Origin: an uncultured Bacteroidia bacterium
GTDB taxonomy: Bacteria > Bacteroidota > Bacteroidia > Bacteroidales > Prolixibacteraceae
Reading direction: 5' to 3'
DNA length: 64,000 nt
Assembly (NCBI GenBank): GCA_903897145.1
Contig: CAIUAN010000007.1
Span: forward strand, 1-64,000
This document shows positions 55,340 to 64,000 of the stretch, piece after piece. The notes beneath the pieces were generated by a model. It made no database searches and was not told where the DNA came from. It worked only from the letters and a program-made list of their open reading frames with translations. How positions within the stretch are numbered: the stretch's first letter is position 1; every line of letters begins with the position of its first letter. The position numbers and the translations under genes are program-made.

Positions 55340-56983
55340 ATGGAAAAGCCTAACCTATCCTATTTAATCAATTCAACCTTAATCATTTTACTTCTGATTT
55401 TGATAGCTCCATCTTCGTATGGACAAACGACCAATCAAAAAGAGCTATCTTGGGATGAGCTAGCAGCTCAATACGAATGTCCGAAATGGTTCAGTGAAGG
55501 AAAATTTGGTATCTGGTGTCATTGGGGTCCTCAGTCGATGCCGCAGAGTGGAGGTGGCTGGTATGCTCGCCACATGTATATGGAAGATGTCAAAGGGGAA
55601 ACATTTGGTAAGAATGCCTATTCATATCACCTTAAAACCTATGGTCACCCCTCTGAATTTGGGTATAAAGATGTCATCAACCAATGGAAAGCAGAGAAAT
55701 TCAATGCCGATTCGCTGCTTTATTTCTTCAAAGCCAACGGGGCAAAATTCTTTGTAACGACAGCAAATCATCACGATCATTTCGACCTATTTAAGTCGAC
55801 TTATCATCCATGGAACTCCGTGAATATGGGACCTAAGAAAGATATCGTAGGCGAATTTGAGAAGGCGACTAGAAAGCTAAAACTCCCCTTTGGTGTTACC
55901 TCACACGACAACAGATTTTGGACCTGGTGGCTTACGGCCTTTGGTGCCGATAAGTTCGGACCCAAAAAAGGGATCCCTTATGATGGCTACCTTACCAAAG
56001 CAGATGGAAAAGGCAAATGGTGGGAAGGCTATGATCCAGCAGACCTTTACGGACCTCCTCCATCCAAACGAACACCTGAGCTAGAGACCAAGATGAAGGA
56101 GAATTATTTGAAGCGTCATCTTGAGCTTATCGACAAATACAAGCCTGATTATTTTTATTATGATGCCTCTGATTTTAATTATGGCGACTATGGAAAACAG
56201 TTAACGACTCATCTATACAACAATAGCCTTAAGAAAAATGGGAAGATAGAAGCCATTCAAACCATTAAGCGTAAAATGCAAGGAACTGTTTACGATGTTG
56301 AGCAAGGAACGTGTAACACGATTCAAGATAAACCTTGGCAGTCGGAGATCTCATTTGGTGACTGGTTTTATATCGAAGATTCACACCGTCAGCATGATGC
56401 GCGTTCGATTACTCAGATGCTTGCCGACGTAGTGAGTAAAAATGGGACTTTATTGCTAAATGTCGAGCTGCGCTCAGACGGATCAATACCGAAAACGCAA
56501 CGTGAAGTAGTAGCCTATGTTGGTGACTGGCTAAAAATTAATGGAGAAGCTATTTATGGGACTAAGCCATGGCATATTTTCAGAGCCGGATCCGGAGTTC
56601 AAAAAGAGGTAAAAAAAGGGGAACCTATCGCCAATGCAGGTGCAGAAGCAGCAGCGAAAGCAGCTGAAGGCGAGCATTACAATGCACGCACGATTGATAG
56701 TAAACCATTTGCCAGTGACGAAGTTCGCTTTACTACAAAAGATAAGCTATTGTATGTTATTGTATTGGATCCAAAACCGGGAAGCTTAAAAGTTGTTCCT
56801 CTTGGAAGCAGCGCTCCAGTAAATCCAATCTCTATAAAATCGGTTCAGATCTTAGGGCTGTCAGCGGCTGTCAAATTTGAACAAAGTGCCAGTGAGCTAA
56901 CAGTTGAAATTCCTGAGGAGATCAATGATATCCCAAATGAATTTATTCAGAAGCTACCTTTAGTTCTTAAAATCAGTCAATAA
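55340..56983 (+). CDS. GH29 alpha-L-fucosidase
   Basis: 547 residues. Signal peptide to about 29 (SSYGQ). GH29 barrel: WFSEGKFGIWCHWGPQSMP at the start, FVTTANHHDHFDLF (family histidine pair), and the nucleophile Asp275 in DYFYYDASDFN. The C-terminal part has the beta-sandwich domain (about 435-547). Retaining alpha-L-fucosidase that removes terminal fucose; some GH29 members also hydrolyse L-galactose. The barrel has an unusually long insert (about 200-240, FGADKFGPKKGIPYDGYLTKADG), typical of plant-cell-wall-type relatives. Overlaps nothing; 11 nt after the oxidoreductase gene. Confidence 0.92.
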   Translation: MEKPNLSYLINSTLIILLLILIAPSSYGQTTNQKELSWDELAAQYECPKWFSEGKFGIWCHWGPQSMPQSGGGWYARHMYMEDVKGETFGKNAYSYHLKTYGHPSEFGYKDVINQWKAEKFNADSLLYFFKANGAKFFVTTANHHDHFDLFKSTYHPWNSVNMGPKKDIVGEFEKATRKLKLPFGVTSHDNRFWTWWLTAFGADKFGPKKGIPYDGYLTKADGKGKWWEGYDPADLYGPPPSKRTPELETKMKENYLKRHLELIDKYKPDYFYYDASDFNYGDYGKQLTTHLYNNSLKKNGKIEAIQTIKRKMQGTVYDVEQGTCNTIQDKPWQSEISFGDWFYIEDSHRQHDARSITQMLADVVSKNGTLLLNVELRSDGSIPKTQREVVAYVGDWLKINGEAIYGTKPWHIFRAGSGVQKEVKKGEPIANAGAEAAAKAAEGEHYNARTIDSKPFASDEVRFTTKDKLLYVIVLDPKPGSLKVVPLGSSAPVNPISIKSVQILGLSAAVKFEQSASELTVEIPEEINDIPNEFIQKLPLVLKISQ

Positions 56984-56989
56984 GATTTT

Positions 56990-59704
56990 ATGAAGGTACT
57001 CTCAACACTTTTCCTTTTATCGCTAGCGCTTTTTGCGTCAGGCATTCGTGTGCAGAACTTAAGATGCGAATACCTGATCAATCCGCAAGGCATCGATGCG
57101 CTACAACCGCGATTGAGTTGGGTCATTGAGTCCGATCAACGAGGAGTGAAGCAAACTGCCTACCAGCTTCTCGTCTCAGCGTCTCTAGATAATTTATCAA
57201 AAGATCAAGGAGAGCTTTGGGATAGTGGAAAAAAGAATACAGATCAAAATACACAACTAACTTATGCAGGCGGACCGCTAAAATCAGGCATGGCCTATTT
57301 TTGGAAGGTACGCATCTGGGACTCGGAAGGTAAGATAAGCTCTTGGAGTAAGCCTGCTCAATGGAGTATGGGAATTATTGACCCAGCACAATGGCATGCG
57401 AAATGGATTGGCGTTCATCAGAATGATTCATCAGAATTTGCTAAACCACGTTATATCCGAAAAGAGTTTACGGCCAACAAAACCATTCGTCGGGCAACGA
57501 TCTATGCGACAGCGCTTGGCCTTTACGAGTTGCACCTAAACGGACAACGGGTAGGGAACCAACTTTTAACTCCCGAATGGACAAACTATACCAAACGGGT
57601 ACAGGTACAAACTTACGACATCACAAAGCAAGTCCAGAACGGAACAAATGCCTTGGGAGTTATTCTTGGTAACGGATGGTACAGTGGTGGCTGGCAAAAA
57701 TGGAAAGGTAAGCTTGAAGCTATTTATGGCAAAGAACCCCTACTTTTCGCACAACTTGACGTCGAATACACCAATGGCGAGCATCAGATCATCGGTACTG
57801 ACGGCACTTGGGAAGGGACAGCGAATGGACCGCTTCAGTTTGCGGGTATCTACGAAGGGGTAACCTATGATGCCAGAAAAGAGTCGAGTGGATGGGATAA
57901 ACCTGGATTTAAATCTTCACAATGGAACCCCGTTTCACTACCTCAACCTGGGATCGACTTTAAAGTTGGAAAGCTAGTCGGACAACGTGGTGATCCGATT
58001 CGAATAACACAAGAAATCAAACCCGTATCTATTAGTGAACCCAAGCCAGGTATTTATGTTTTTGCCTTTGATCAGAATATCGTCGGTTGGTGTCGCTTTA
58101 AATTTCGCGGCCACGCCGGAGACACCCTGACATTTCAGCATGGAGAGATGCGAGAAACTAATGGCAGGGTATTTTTGGGTAACCTAACAGTCGTCAAAAA
58201 ACATAGAATTCAACTAGATAAATATGTCCTTAAAAGTGATAAAGAGGAGACTTTTGAGCCCAACTTTACCTATCATGGGTTTCAATATGTTGAAGTAAAA
58301 GGATTAAAAGAGAAACCGACTTTAGATTGCCTTACGGGACAAATATTTCATAGCGACTGTCCTGAAGTAGGCAAATTCACCTGCTCTGAACCCTTATTAA
58401 ACAAGTTAGCTGAAAACATCCAATGGTCGCAAAGAGGCAACTACATGGGCATTCCTACTGATTGTCCTCAACGGAACGAACGGTGCGGATACACTGGCGA
58501 TGCTCAGTTTTTTATGCGTGCAGCAGTCTACAACATGGATGTTGCGGCATTTTTTAGTCGGTGGCTAGTTGATGTATGTGAGGAAGCTCAGATGCCAGAT
58601 GGTCATTTTGCCGATCATGCTCCAACATTTGGTCCTGGTGATGGTCCAAACATTGGGTGGTCGGATGCGGGGATAATCTGTCCATACGAGATCTACCAAA
58701 CCTATGGTGACACCACCATTATTCGGGAACATTATGCCGCGATGAAACGAAATCTAGATTGGATCTCAGCACAAAGCACCAATTTTATTTATACCGGCAA
58801 GGTTGGAAATGGCGATTGGCTAAGTAATGATGGCGGTGCAAGTAAAGAAGTTATCGGAACAGCCTATGCAGCATTCGATTATAAACTTATGGCCGAGATG
58901 GCTAATGCTATCGGAGAGACTAAAGATGCTCTTGCCTTTAGTAACCAGTTCAAGAATATCAAGAGTGCCTTTATAAGAACTTATCTGGATAATGACGGAC
59001 GGATACTAAACTGCAGTCAGAGTGGCTATGCGCTAGCCTTTACCATGGGATTAGTCCCTGAACCCTTAACGGAAAAGATGAGTCAATATTTTGTCGATGA
59101 GGTAAAACGCTTTGATTGGCATCCGCGCACTGGATTTATCGGCACCCCTCGCCTACTCCCTGGACTTCATATTGCGGGAAAAGATGAGGATGCTTACAAG
59201 ACTTTGTTGACCAAAAGTGCCCCTTCGTGGCTTTACCCAGTATCCGTGGGTGCCACTACCATTTGGGAACGCTGGGATGCGTGGGACGGGGTAAATCCTC
59301 AAGGTGGCATGAATTCGCTGAATCATTACTCTTTTGGAGCGGTAGGCGAATATCTGTATCGCATAATCGGAGGAATTAGTCAAGAAAATCCAGGCTACAA
59401 AAGCATCCGCATTGAGCCTATCATAAAAGATGGACTTACCCATGCGACCACATCCTATCGTTCCATTCAGGGAGAGATAGCCACAGCGTGGAAGGCCGAG
59501 GGAAAAAATCTAACTATTGACGTGATAATTCCTGCAAATACCGATGCGTCGGTTTATATACCGACAAAAAATCCCAATTTGGTGACTGAATCTGGGAATA
59601 GCATGACTAATGCAAAAGGAGTCATCTTTATGAAATTCGAAAATAATAAAGCAATATATCGCATTGGATCAGGAAGATATCATTTCCAATCAACCATTCA
59701 ATGA
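56990..59704 (+). CDS. GH78 alpha-L-rhamnosidase
   Basis: 904 residues. Signal peptide to about 19 (ASGIRV). N-terminal beta domains (LRCEYLINPQGIDALQPRLSW), then a carbohydrate-binding-like region (ATALGLYELHLNGQRVGNQLLTPEWTNY), the catalytic (alpha/alpha)6 barrel with DCPQRNERCGYTGDAQFF (family mark with general acid) and APTFGPGDGPNIGWSDAG, and a C-terminal beta-sandwich with NHYSFGAVGEYLYRIIGGI. Inverting enzyme that releases L-rhamnose. Starts 6 nt after GH29, so translation may be coupled. Confidence 0.94.
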   Translation: MKVLSTLFLLSLALFASGIRVQNLRCEYLINPQGIDALQPRLSWVIESDQRGVKQTAYQLLVSASLDNLSKDQGELWDSGKKNTDQNTQLTYAGGPLKSGMAYFWKVRIWDSEGKISSWSKPAQWSMGIIDPAQWHAKWIGVHQNDSSEFAKPRYIRKEFTANKTIRRATIYATALGLYELHLNGQRVGNQLLTPEWTNYTKRVQVQTYDITKQVQNGTNALGVILGNGWYSGGWQKWKGKLEAIYGKEPLLFAQLDVEYTNGEHQIIGTDGTWEGTANGPLQFAGIYEGVTYDARKESSGWDKPGFKSSQWNPVSLPQPGIDFKVGKLVGQRGDPIRITQEIKPVSISEPKPGIYVFAFDQNIVGWCRFKFRGHAGDTLTFQHGEMRETNGRVFLGNLTVVKKHRIQLDKYVLKSDKEETFEPNFTYHGFQYVEVKGLKEKPTLDCLTGQIFHSDCPEVGKFTCSEPLLNKLAENIQWSQRGNYMGIPTDCPQRNERCGYTGDAQFFMRAAVYNMDVAAFFSRWLVDVCEEAQMPDGHFADHAPTFGPGDGPNIGWSDAGIICPYEIYQTYGDTTIIREHYAAMKRNLDWISAQSTNFIYTGKVGNGDWLSNDGGASKEVIGTAYAAFDYKLMAEMANAIGETKDALAFSNQFKNIKSAFIRTYLDNDGRILNCSQSGYALAFTMGLVPEPLTEKMSQYFVDEVKRFDWHPRTGFIGTPRLLPGLHIAGKDEDAYKTLLTKSAPSWLYPVSVGATTIWERWDAWDGVNPQGGMNSLNHYSFGAVGEYLYRIIGGISQENPGYKSIRIEPIIKDGLTHATTSYRSIQGEIATAWKAEGKNLTIDVIIPANTDASVYIPTKNPNLVTESGNSMTNAKGVIFMKFENNKAIYRIGSGRYHFQSTIQ

Positions 59705-59770
59705 CCATAAACCCATTAAAATTATTAATCTATAAACTATCTGATCATTTAAATTAAATTTTTATTCAAC

Positions 59771-62179
59771 ATGAGAAAATTAGTACTTATGAGTTGCAAG
59801 GCTGTTCTTTTAGCTTTGATCGCTATCCCTGTTATGGCTAAGCAGCCAAGCAAAGTTGGCAACGTACCCGCTGAAGCTATTGCTCCACCGGCAGAACCGA
59901 TGAGTGTTTGGTTTATTCAACCAGCTAAATCATTTCATCAATCTACCGTATTAGGTAATGGCCGTCTTGGAGCTATGGATATGGGCGGGATCGATAAAGA
60001 ACGGATCGCGCTTAATGAGTCATCAGTTTGGACCGGTGGAGCTTATGACGGAAACAATTACAATGCCTATAAATGTCTTCCCGAAGTGCGCAAAAATCTC
60101 TTCGCCGGCAATGTAGAAGCGGCACAATTAGAGATGGCTAAAAATTTTAGTTACCCTGAAGGTGTAAGTGGATGGTCGACACGTGATCAATTTGGGACTT
60201 ATCAAACCTTAGGTGATCTAACTTTATTATTTAATGGAGCCGTGTTAACTCCAGCAGCTGGGACTAAACAGATCGAGCCTGACTACTCAGGTTACCGACG
60301 CGATCTGAACCTTATGCGCGGAGTTTCTCATACCGAATACACCCAAAATGGCATAAGCTACACGCGTGACTTAGTTGTCTCAAAACCAGATGAAGTTATC
60401 GCATTGAATCTTAAGGCAAACAAACCTGGATCACTTTCATTTACAGCCTCTCTATCTCGAAAAGAGGCAGCGACTACTCGGACAGAAAATGGTCTTCAGA
60501 TTATAGAAGGTCAGCTAGCATTTGTAAAACCTGCTGGAGTTACTGCGGGTGAAGGAGTCCGTTATCAAGCTGTTTTAGGAATCTCTATCAAAGGAGGTAA
60601 AGCCACTGTTACCGAAGCTGGTTATACCGTTGTCGGAGCCGATGAAGCAACTTTAATTGTTAGTGCAGGAACAGATCTTTATCATAAAGATTACATCGCT
60701 TTAGCTCATCAACGAGTAAGCAGCGCATTGGTTAAACCCTTTCAAACGATATTAAACGATGTTGCTGCTGACCATGGTTCATTTATGAATCGTTGTCATA
60801 TCACCCTTCCACAGGGTGCAAACTCGAAGCTTCCAACGCCTGATCGCGTTCGTCTAGCACAGACCATCTCTGATCCTGCTTTAGCAGCCTTATACTTCCA
60901 ATTTGGTCGCCATTTAATGGTCTCAGGATCACGACCTGATTCTCAACTTCCAACGAACCTTCAAGGTATTTGGGCCGAAGAGTATGACACCCCGTGGCGT
61001 GGCGATTTCCATAGTAACATTAACTTGCAGATGAATTACTGGCCAGCTGAAGTGGCGAACTTATCAGACTGCCATCTTCCATTGATGCGTTTCATGGAAG
61101 GTGTTGCAGTAGAAGGGGCAAAAACAGCAAAAGCCTATTACAATGCACCAGGATGGATGGCCAATCACACACAAAACCCTTGGTTCGACACATCACCTAG
61201 TAACTTAGGCGCTTGCGTAGGTCCAACCTGTGGAGCCTGGTTAGCACAACATATCTCAACTCATTATGCATTCACTCAAGACAAAGAGTTTTTGAAAAAA
61301 TACTATCCTCTTATGCGAGGAGCGAGCGAATTTTGCCAAGCCGTATTGGTTGAAGATCCAAAAACTAAATTATTAGTTACGGCACCATCTAACTCACCAG
61401 AAAACGGTTATCGTTATACCGATAGTGAAGGCAAAAGTCAAATAACATCATTCTGCATTGGCTCTACGTTTGACTTACAGATCATTCGTGGATTGTTTGC
61501 AGCCACAGCTGATGCAGCTCGATCACTTGGCATCGATGAAAATTTCGCCAAAGGGTTAGATGATTCAAGAGTTCGATTAAAACCTACTCAAGTGAATAAA
61601 GAGGGCCGTATTATGGAGTGGCAAGAAGATTTTGAAGAGACCGATCCTCACCATCGTCACTCGTCACATCTTTGGGGACTTTATCCAGGAACCGAGATCA
61701 ATCCTCAGGTACCTGTTTTGTTTAAAGGTGCAAGACTAGCTCTTGAGCGTCGTGGTGATGCCTCAACAGGTTGGTCGATGGCATGGAAAGCGAATTTCTG
61801 GGCTCGTATGCAAGATGGCGATCATGCTAATAAATTAGTAGAAATGCTAATTGGAAGAGGTGCAGGAAATTTATTTTGCTTACACGCTCCATTCCAGATC
61901 GATGGTAATTTTGGAGGTTGCTCGGCCATTGCAGAGATGTTGATTCAGAGTCATGAGAAGACTGCTGATGGACAACCAATCATCCGTTTTCTTCCTTCCT
62001 TACCAACAGCTTGGGGCAGCGGTTCAGTGAAAGGACTAAAAGCAAGAGGAAACTTCATCGTAAGTCTTGAATGGAAAGATGGCAAAGTGATCAATTACAA
62101 GGTTACCTCTGAAACACCACGTAAAGTGACCATTATCGTTAATGGCGAAACGAAAAATATTCAAGCAAAAAAAGCATAA
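59771..62179 (+). CDS. GH95 alpha-L-fucosidase / alpha-L-galactosidase
   Basis: 802 residues. Signal peptide to about 23 (PVMAK). N-terminal beta domain with [24 protein letters not shown], catalytic barrel with [21 protein letters not shown] and [18 protein letters not shown] (the Asn pair that activates water in GH95), then [19 protein letters not shown] and the region [17 protein letters not shown]. Inverting enzyme on alpha-1,2-linked fucose or L-galactose; specificity cannot be read here. Separated from the next gene by a hairpin. Confidence 0.93.
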   Translation: MRKLVLMSCKAVLLALIAIPVMAKQPSKVGNVPAEAIAPPAEPMSVWFIQPAKSFHQSTVLGNGRLGAMDMGGIDKERIALNESSVWTGGAYDGNNYNAYKCLPEVRKNLFAGNVEAAQLEMAKNFSYPEGVSGWSTRDQFGTYQTLGDLTLLFNGAVLTPAAGTKQIEPDYSGYRRDLNLMRGVSHTEYTQNGISYTRDLVVSKPDEVIALNLKANKPGSLSFTASLSRKEAATTRTENGLQIIEGQLAFVKPAGVTAGEGVRYQAVLGISIKGGKATVTEAGYTVVGADEATLIVSAGTDLYHKDYIALAHQRVSSALVKPFQTILNDVAADHGSFMNRCHITLPQGANSKLPTPDRVRLAQTISDPALAALYFQFGRHLMVSGSRPDSQLPTNLQGIWAEEYDTPWRGDFHSNINLQMNYWPAEVANLSDCHLPLMRFMEGVAVEGAKTAKAYYNAPGWMANHTQNPWFDTSPSNLGACVGPTCGAWLAQHISTHYAFTQDKEFLKKYYPLMRGASEFCQAVLVEDPKTKLLVTAPSNSPENGYRYTDSEGKSQITSFCIGSTFDLQIIRGLFAATADAARSLGIDENFAKGLDDSRVRLKPTQVNKEGRIMEWQEDFEETDPHHRHSSHLWGLYPGTEINPQVPVLFKGARLALERRGDASTGWSMAWKANFWARMQDGDHANKLVEMLIGRGAGNLFCLHAPFQIDGNFGGCSAIAEMLIQSHEKTADGQPIIRFLPSLPTAWGSGSVKGLKARGNFIVSLEWKDGKVINYKVTSETPRKVTIIVNGETKNIQAKKA

Positions 62180-62188
62180 GTACATCGT

Positions 62189-62220
62189 AGTGGATTTCGC
62201 TCACCTAGGCGAAATCCACT
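62189..62220 (+). other. intercistronic hairpin
   Basis: Perfect 12-bp stem AGTGGATTTCGC (62189-62200) with GCGAAATCCACT (62209-62220), 8-nt loop, 10 nt after the GH95 stop codon. No T-run, so probably a 3' mRNA stability or processing element rather than a full terminator. Confidence 0.78.
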
Positions 62221-62286
62221 GCAAATGCCTAACCTAAATAACCTTCATCGCAAATATTAATCTGAAATTTTCTAAAAACTAACACA

Positions 62287-64000
62287 ATGAAAAGAATTCT
62301 AACCTTATCAGCGATTCTACTAGTGAGCTTTATAACTGCTTATGGAGCATCGTCTGATACACCTAGACCGGAATATCCAAGACCTCAATTCGAACGAGCT
62401 GAGTGGATCAATCTGAATGGTACCTGGAGCTACACCTTCGACTTTAGCAAATCTGGAGCAGAGAAAAACTTCCAAAATTCAGACGGTTTTAATGATAAGA
62501 TAACCGTACCATTTTGCCCTGAAAGCAAGTTGTCAGGTGTAAAATACACCGATTTTATTGAGGCAATGTGGTACCAACGGAAACTTGATATCCCAGCAGC
62601 TTGGAGTGGCAAAAGAGTAATTCTTCACTTTGGCGCAGTCGATTACCAAAGCACACTCTACATCGATGGAAAGCTTGTCGGAATGCATTATGGAGGTACT
62701 TCTTCATTTGAATATGATATCACCAAATACATCGTATCTGGACAACAGCAGAACTTGGTTTTAGGTATTGTTGACAATTTGCGATCGAATGAGCAACCTG
62801 GGGGCAAACAATGTTCTAACTTGAAATCTGCAGGATGCAGCTATACTCGGACAACAGGAATTTGGCAAACGGTATGGTTAGAAGCCGTAGCGAAAAATGG
62901 TCTTAAAAACTGCTTTGTCCTTCCTGACCTTGACAACTCAAAGTTCTCCTTTCAACCTAATTTCTATGGTTTGGAGCGCGGAATGAAACTAAAAATCAAA
63001 GTTCTTGATGGGACAAAGATTGTTGGACAGCAAGAAATGGCTGCCGCACAAAATATCCCATGTAATATTTCAATTAAAAATCCAAAGACTTGGTCTCCAG
63101 AGTCTCCGTTTTTGTACGATGTTGTCTATCAAGTTCTAGACAAACAAAATGTTGTGATCGATGAAGTAAAAGGGTATGCGGGCATGCGTAAGATCCATAT
63201 CGAAGGGAATAAACTTTACTTAAACAACCAACCGATCTTCTTAAGATTCGTCCTTGATCAAGGCTTCTACCCGGATGGAATTTGGACAGCTCCTACCGAT
63301 GAAGCGTTAAAACACGATATTCAGATGTCGATGGAGGCAGGATTTAATGGTGCTCGTCTGCACCAAAAAGTCTTTGAGGAACGTTTTCACTACTGGGCCG
63401 ACAAGCTAGGTTACCTAACTTGGGGAGAATCATCTAGCTGGGGTATTAACAACTCTAGCATTGAGTCAGCTCGAAACTTCTTAAGCGAATGGAATGAGAT
63501 TGTTCTACGTGACAGAAACTTCCCATCTATCATTGGGTGGACTCCATTTAATGAAACGGGTGGAAGTGTTCAGCATAACCGCATGCTTTCGGACGTTGTG
63601 AATGCGACCAAGATGATTGATCCAACCAGGCCAGTCAATGATGCAAGTGGATATTTCCATGTCATGACCGATTTATATACGGCTCATAACTACGAACAAA
63701 ATCCAGAGTCGTTAAAAACCCAATTAACTCCAACACAAAAGACACCGGTATTTAATAACAACCAGAAACAAGCTCCCTATGAAGGTCAGCCATATTTCCT
63801 AGACGAGTATGGAGGGATTAAATGGGTAGCCGGACAAGCGTTTGCTGAAAACACGTGGGGATATGGCCAAGGTCCGAAAACATTAGACGAGCTATACGAC
63901 AGACTAGAAAAACTTACCGATGTAATCTTGGATACAGAGTATATGTCAGGTTATTGCTACACACAACTTACCGATGTGGAGCAAGAACAAAATGGCGTAT
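62287..64000 (+). CDS. GH2-family glycoside hydrolase, truncated by window edge
   Basis: Open from the ATG at 62287 to the window edge, 571 codons. Signal peptide to about 20 (TAYGAS). GH2 order: N-terminal sugar-binding jelly roll (FERAEWINLNGTWSYTFD, MWYQRKLDIPAAW, LHFGAVDYQSTLYIDGKLVG), immunoglobulin-like domain, and TIM barrel with general acid Glu423 in TPFNETGG and nucleophile Glu507 in FLDEYGG. It lacks a stop codon in the window. GH2 covers beta-galactosidase, glucuronidase and related activities; the exact one cannot be assigned. It is 107 nt after the GH95 gene and continues the same operon direction. Confidence 0.9.
   Translation, partial: MKRILTLSAILLVSFITAYGASSDTPRPEYPRPQFERAEWINLNGTWSYTFDFSKSGAEKNFQNSDGFNDKITVPFCPESKLSGVKYTDFIEAMWYQRKLDIPAAWSGKRVILHFGAVDYQSTLYIDGKLVGMHYGGTSSFEYDITKYIVSGQQQNLVLGIVDNLRSNEQPGGKQCSNLKSAGCSYTRTTGIWQTVWLEAVAKNGLKNCFVLPDLDNSKFSFQPNFYGLERGMKLKIKVLDGTKIVGQQEMAAAQNIPCNISIKNPKTWSPESPFLYDVVYQVLDKQNVVIDEVKGYAGMRKIHIEGNKLYLNNQPIFLRFVLDQGFYPDGIWTAPTDEALKHDIQMSMEAGFNGARLHQKVFEERFHYWADKLGYLTWGESSSWGINNSSIESARNFLSEWNEIVLRDRNFPSIIGWTPFNETGGSVQHNRMLSDVVNATKMIDPTRPVNDASGYFHVMTDLYTAHNYEQNPESLKTQLTPTQKTPVFNNNQKQAPYEGQPYFLDEYGGIKWVAGQAFAENTWGYGQGPKTLDELYDRLEKLTDVILDTEYMSGYCYTQLTDVEQEQNGV

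Noticed and set aside
1-64000. CRISPR arrays, insertion sequences, rRNA operon or prophage
   Set aside because: No regularly spaced repeats, transposase or integrase genes, rRNA sequence or phage genes were found on either strand.

Overview
The window comes from a Bacteroidota chromosome, probably a free-living or environmental member of Bacteroidia/Cytophagia; the rank below phylum is inference. The evidence is a GldJ-type T9SS/gliding lipoprotein beside murF, a fused CcsBA cytochrome c maturation protein, type B L31, a cluster of secreted glycoside hydrolases, and several TAnnTTTG promoter -7 boxes with no Shine-Dalgarno pattern.

Positions 1-31,600 are mostly housekeeping. On the left edge is the N-terminal part of a large secreted repeat protein (minus strand). 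It is followed by a PAS-only protein, tRNA-His, an AlkD-like HEAT protein, a YghO-like GNAT protein, rpmE2, lon, ispF, gldJ, murF, an acetyltransferase, a CCA-adding enzyme/poly(A) polymerase, an NmrA-like protein, an acyl-CoA synthetase, ccsBA, alaS, an M23 peptidase, a MerR regulator, a Nif3-like protein, a zinc-ribbon coiled-coil protein, a short SSB, tex and an AI-2E-family permease. Clear hairpin terminators separate many of these units.

Positions 31,649-40,166 (minus strand) form one respiratory operon. In transcription order it encodes a Tat-exported four-motif Fe-S protein, an NrfD/PsrC quinol-type membrane protein, a membrane-anchored monoheme cytochrome c with an extra beta-sandwich-like region, a Sco copper chaperone, then subunits I, III, IV and II of a caa3-type oxidase (A2-type YSHP motif in subunit I, heme c domain on subunit II) and heme O synthase. 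It resembles a stripped-down alternative complex III joined to its oxidase, but ActA, ActD, ActF and the molybdopterin-like half of ActB are not present here. Two of the four Fe-S motifs each lack one expected cysteine.

Positions 40,847-64,000 (plus strand) are a tightly packed carbohydrate-degradation locus: CBM9-like protein, GHL10-type hydrolase, two near-duplicate Tat-exported Gfo/Idh/MocA oxidoreductases, a transglutaminase-esterase fusion, a GH106-like enzyme, GH92, GH29, GH78, GH95 and a GH2 enzyme cut by the window edge. The expected substrate is a glycan carrying rhamnose, fucose (or L-galactose) and mannose. No SusC/SusD pair is visible.

The most striking object is the first gene of this locus: an almost complete ECF sigma factor joined in frame to the C-terminal part of a ThuA-domain protein plus a HEAT-like tail. 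The simplest reading is a deletion that removed the anti-sigma factor, possibly SusC/SusD, and the front half of a ThuA gene, leaving a chimera 5 bp upstream of the CBM9 gene. An assembly misjoin must be excluded.
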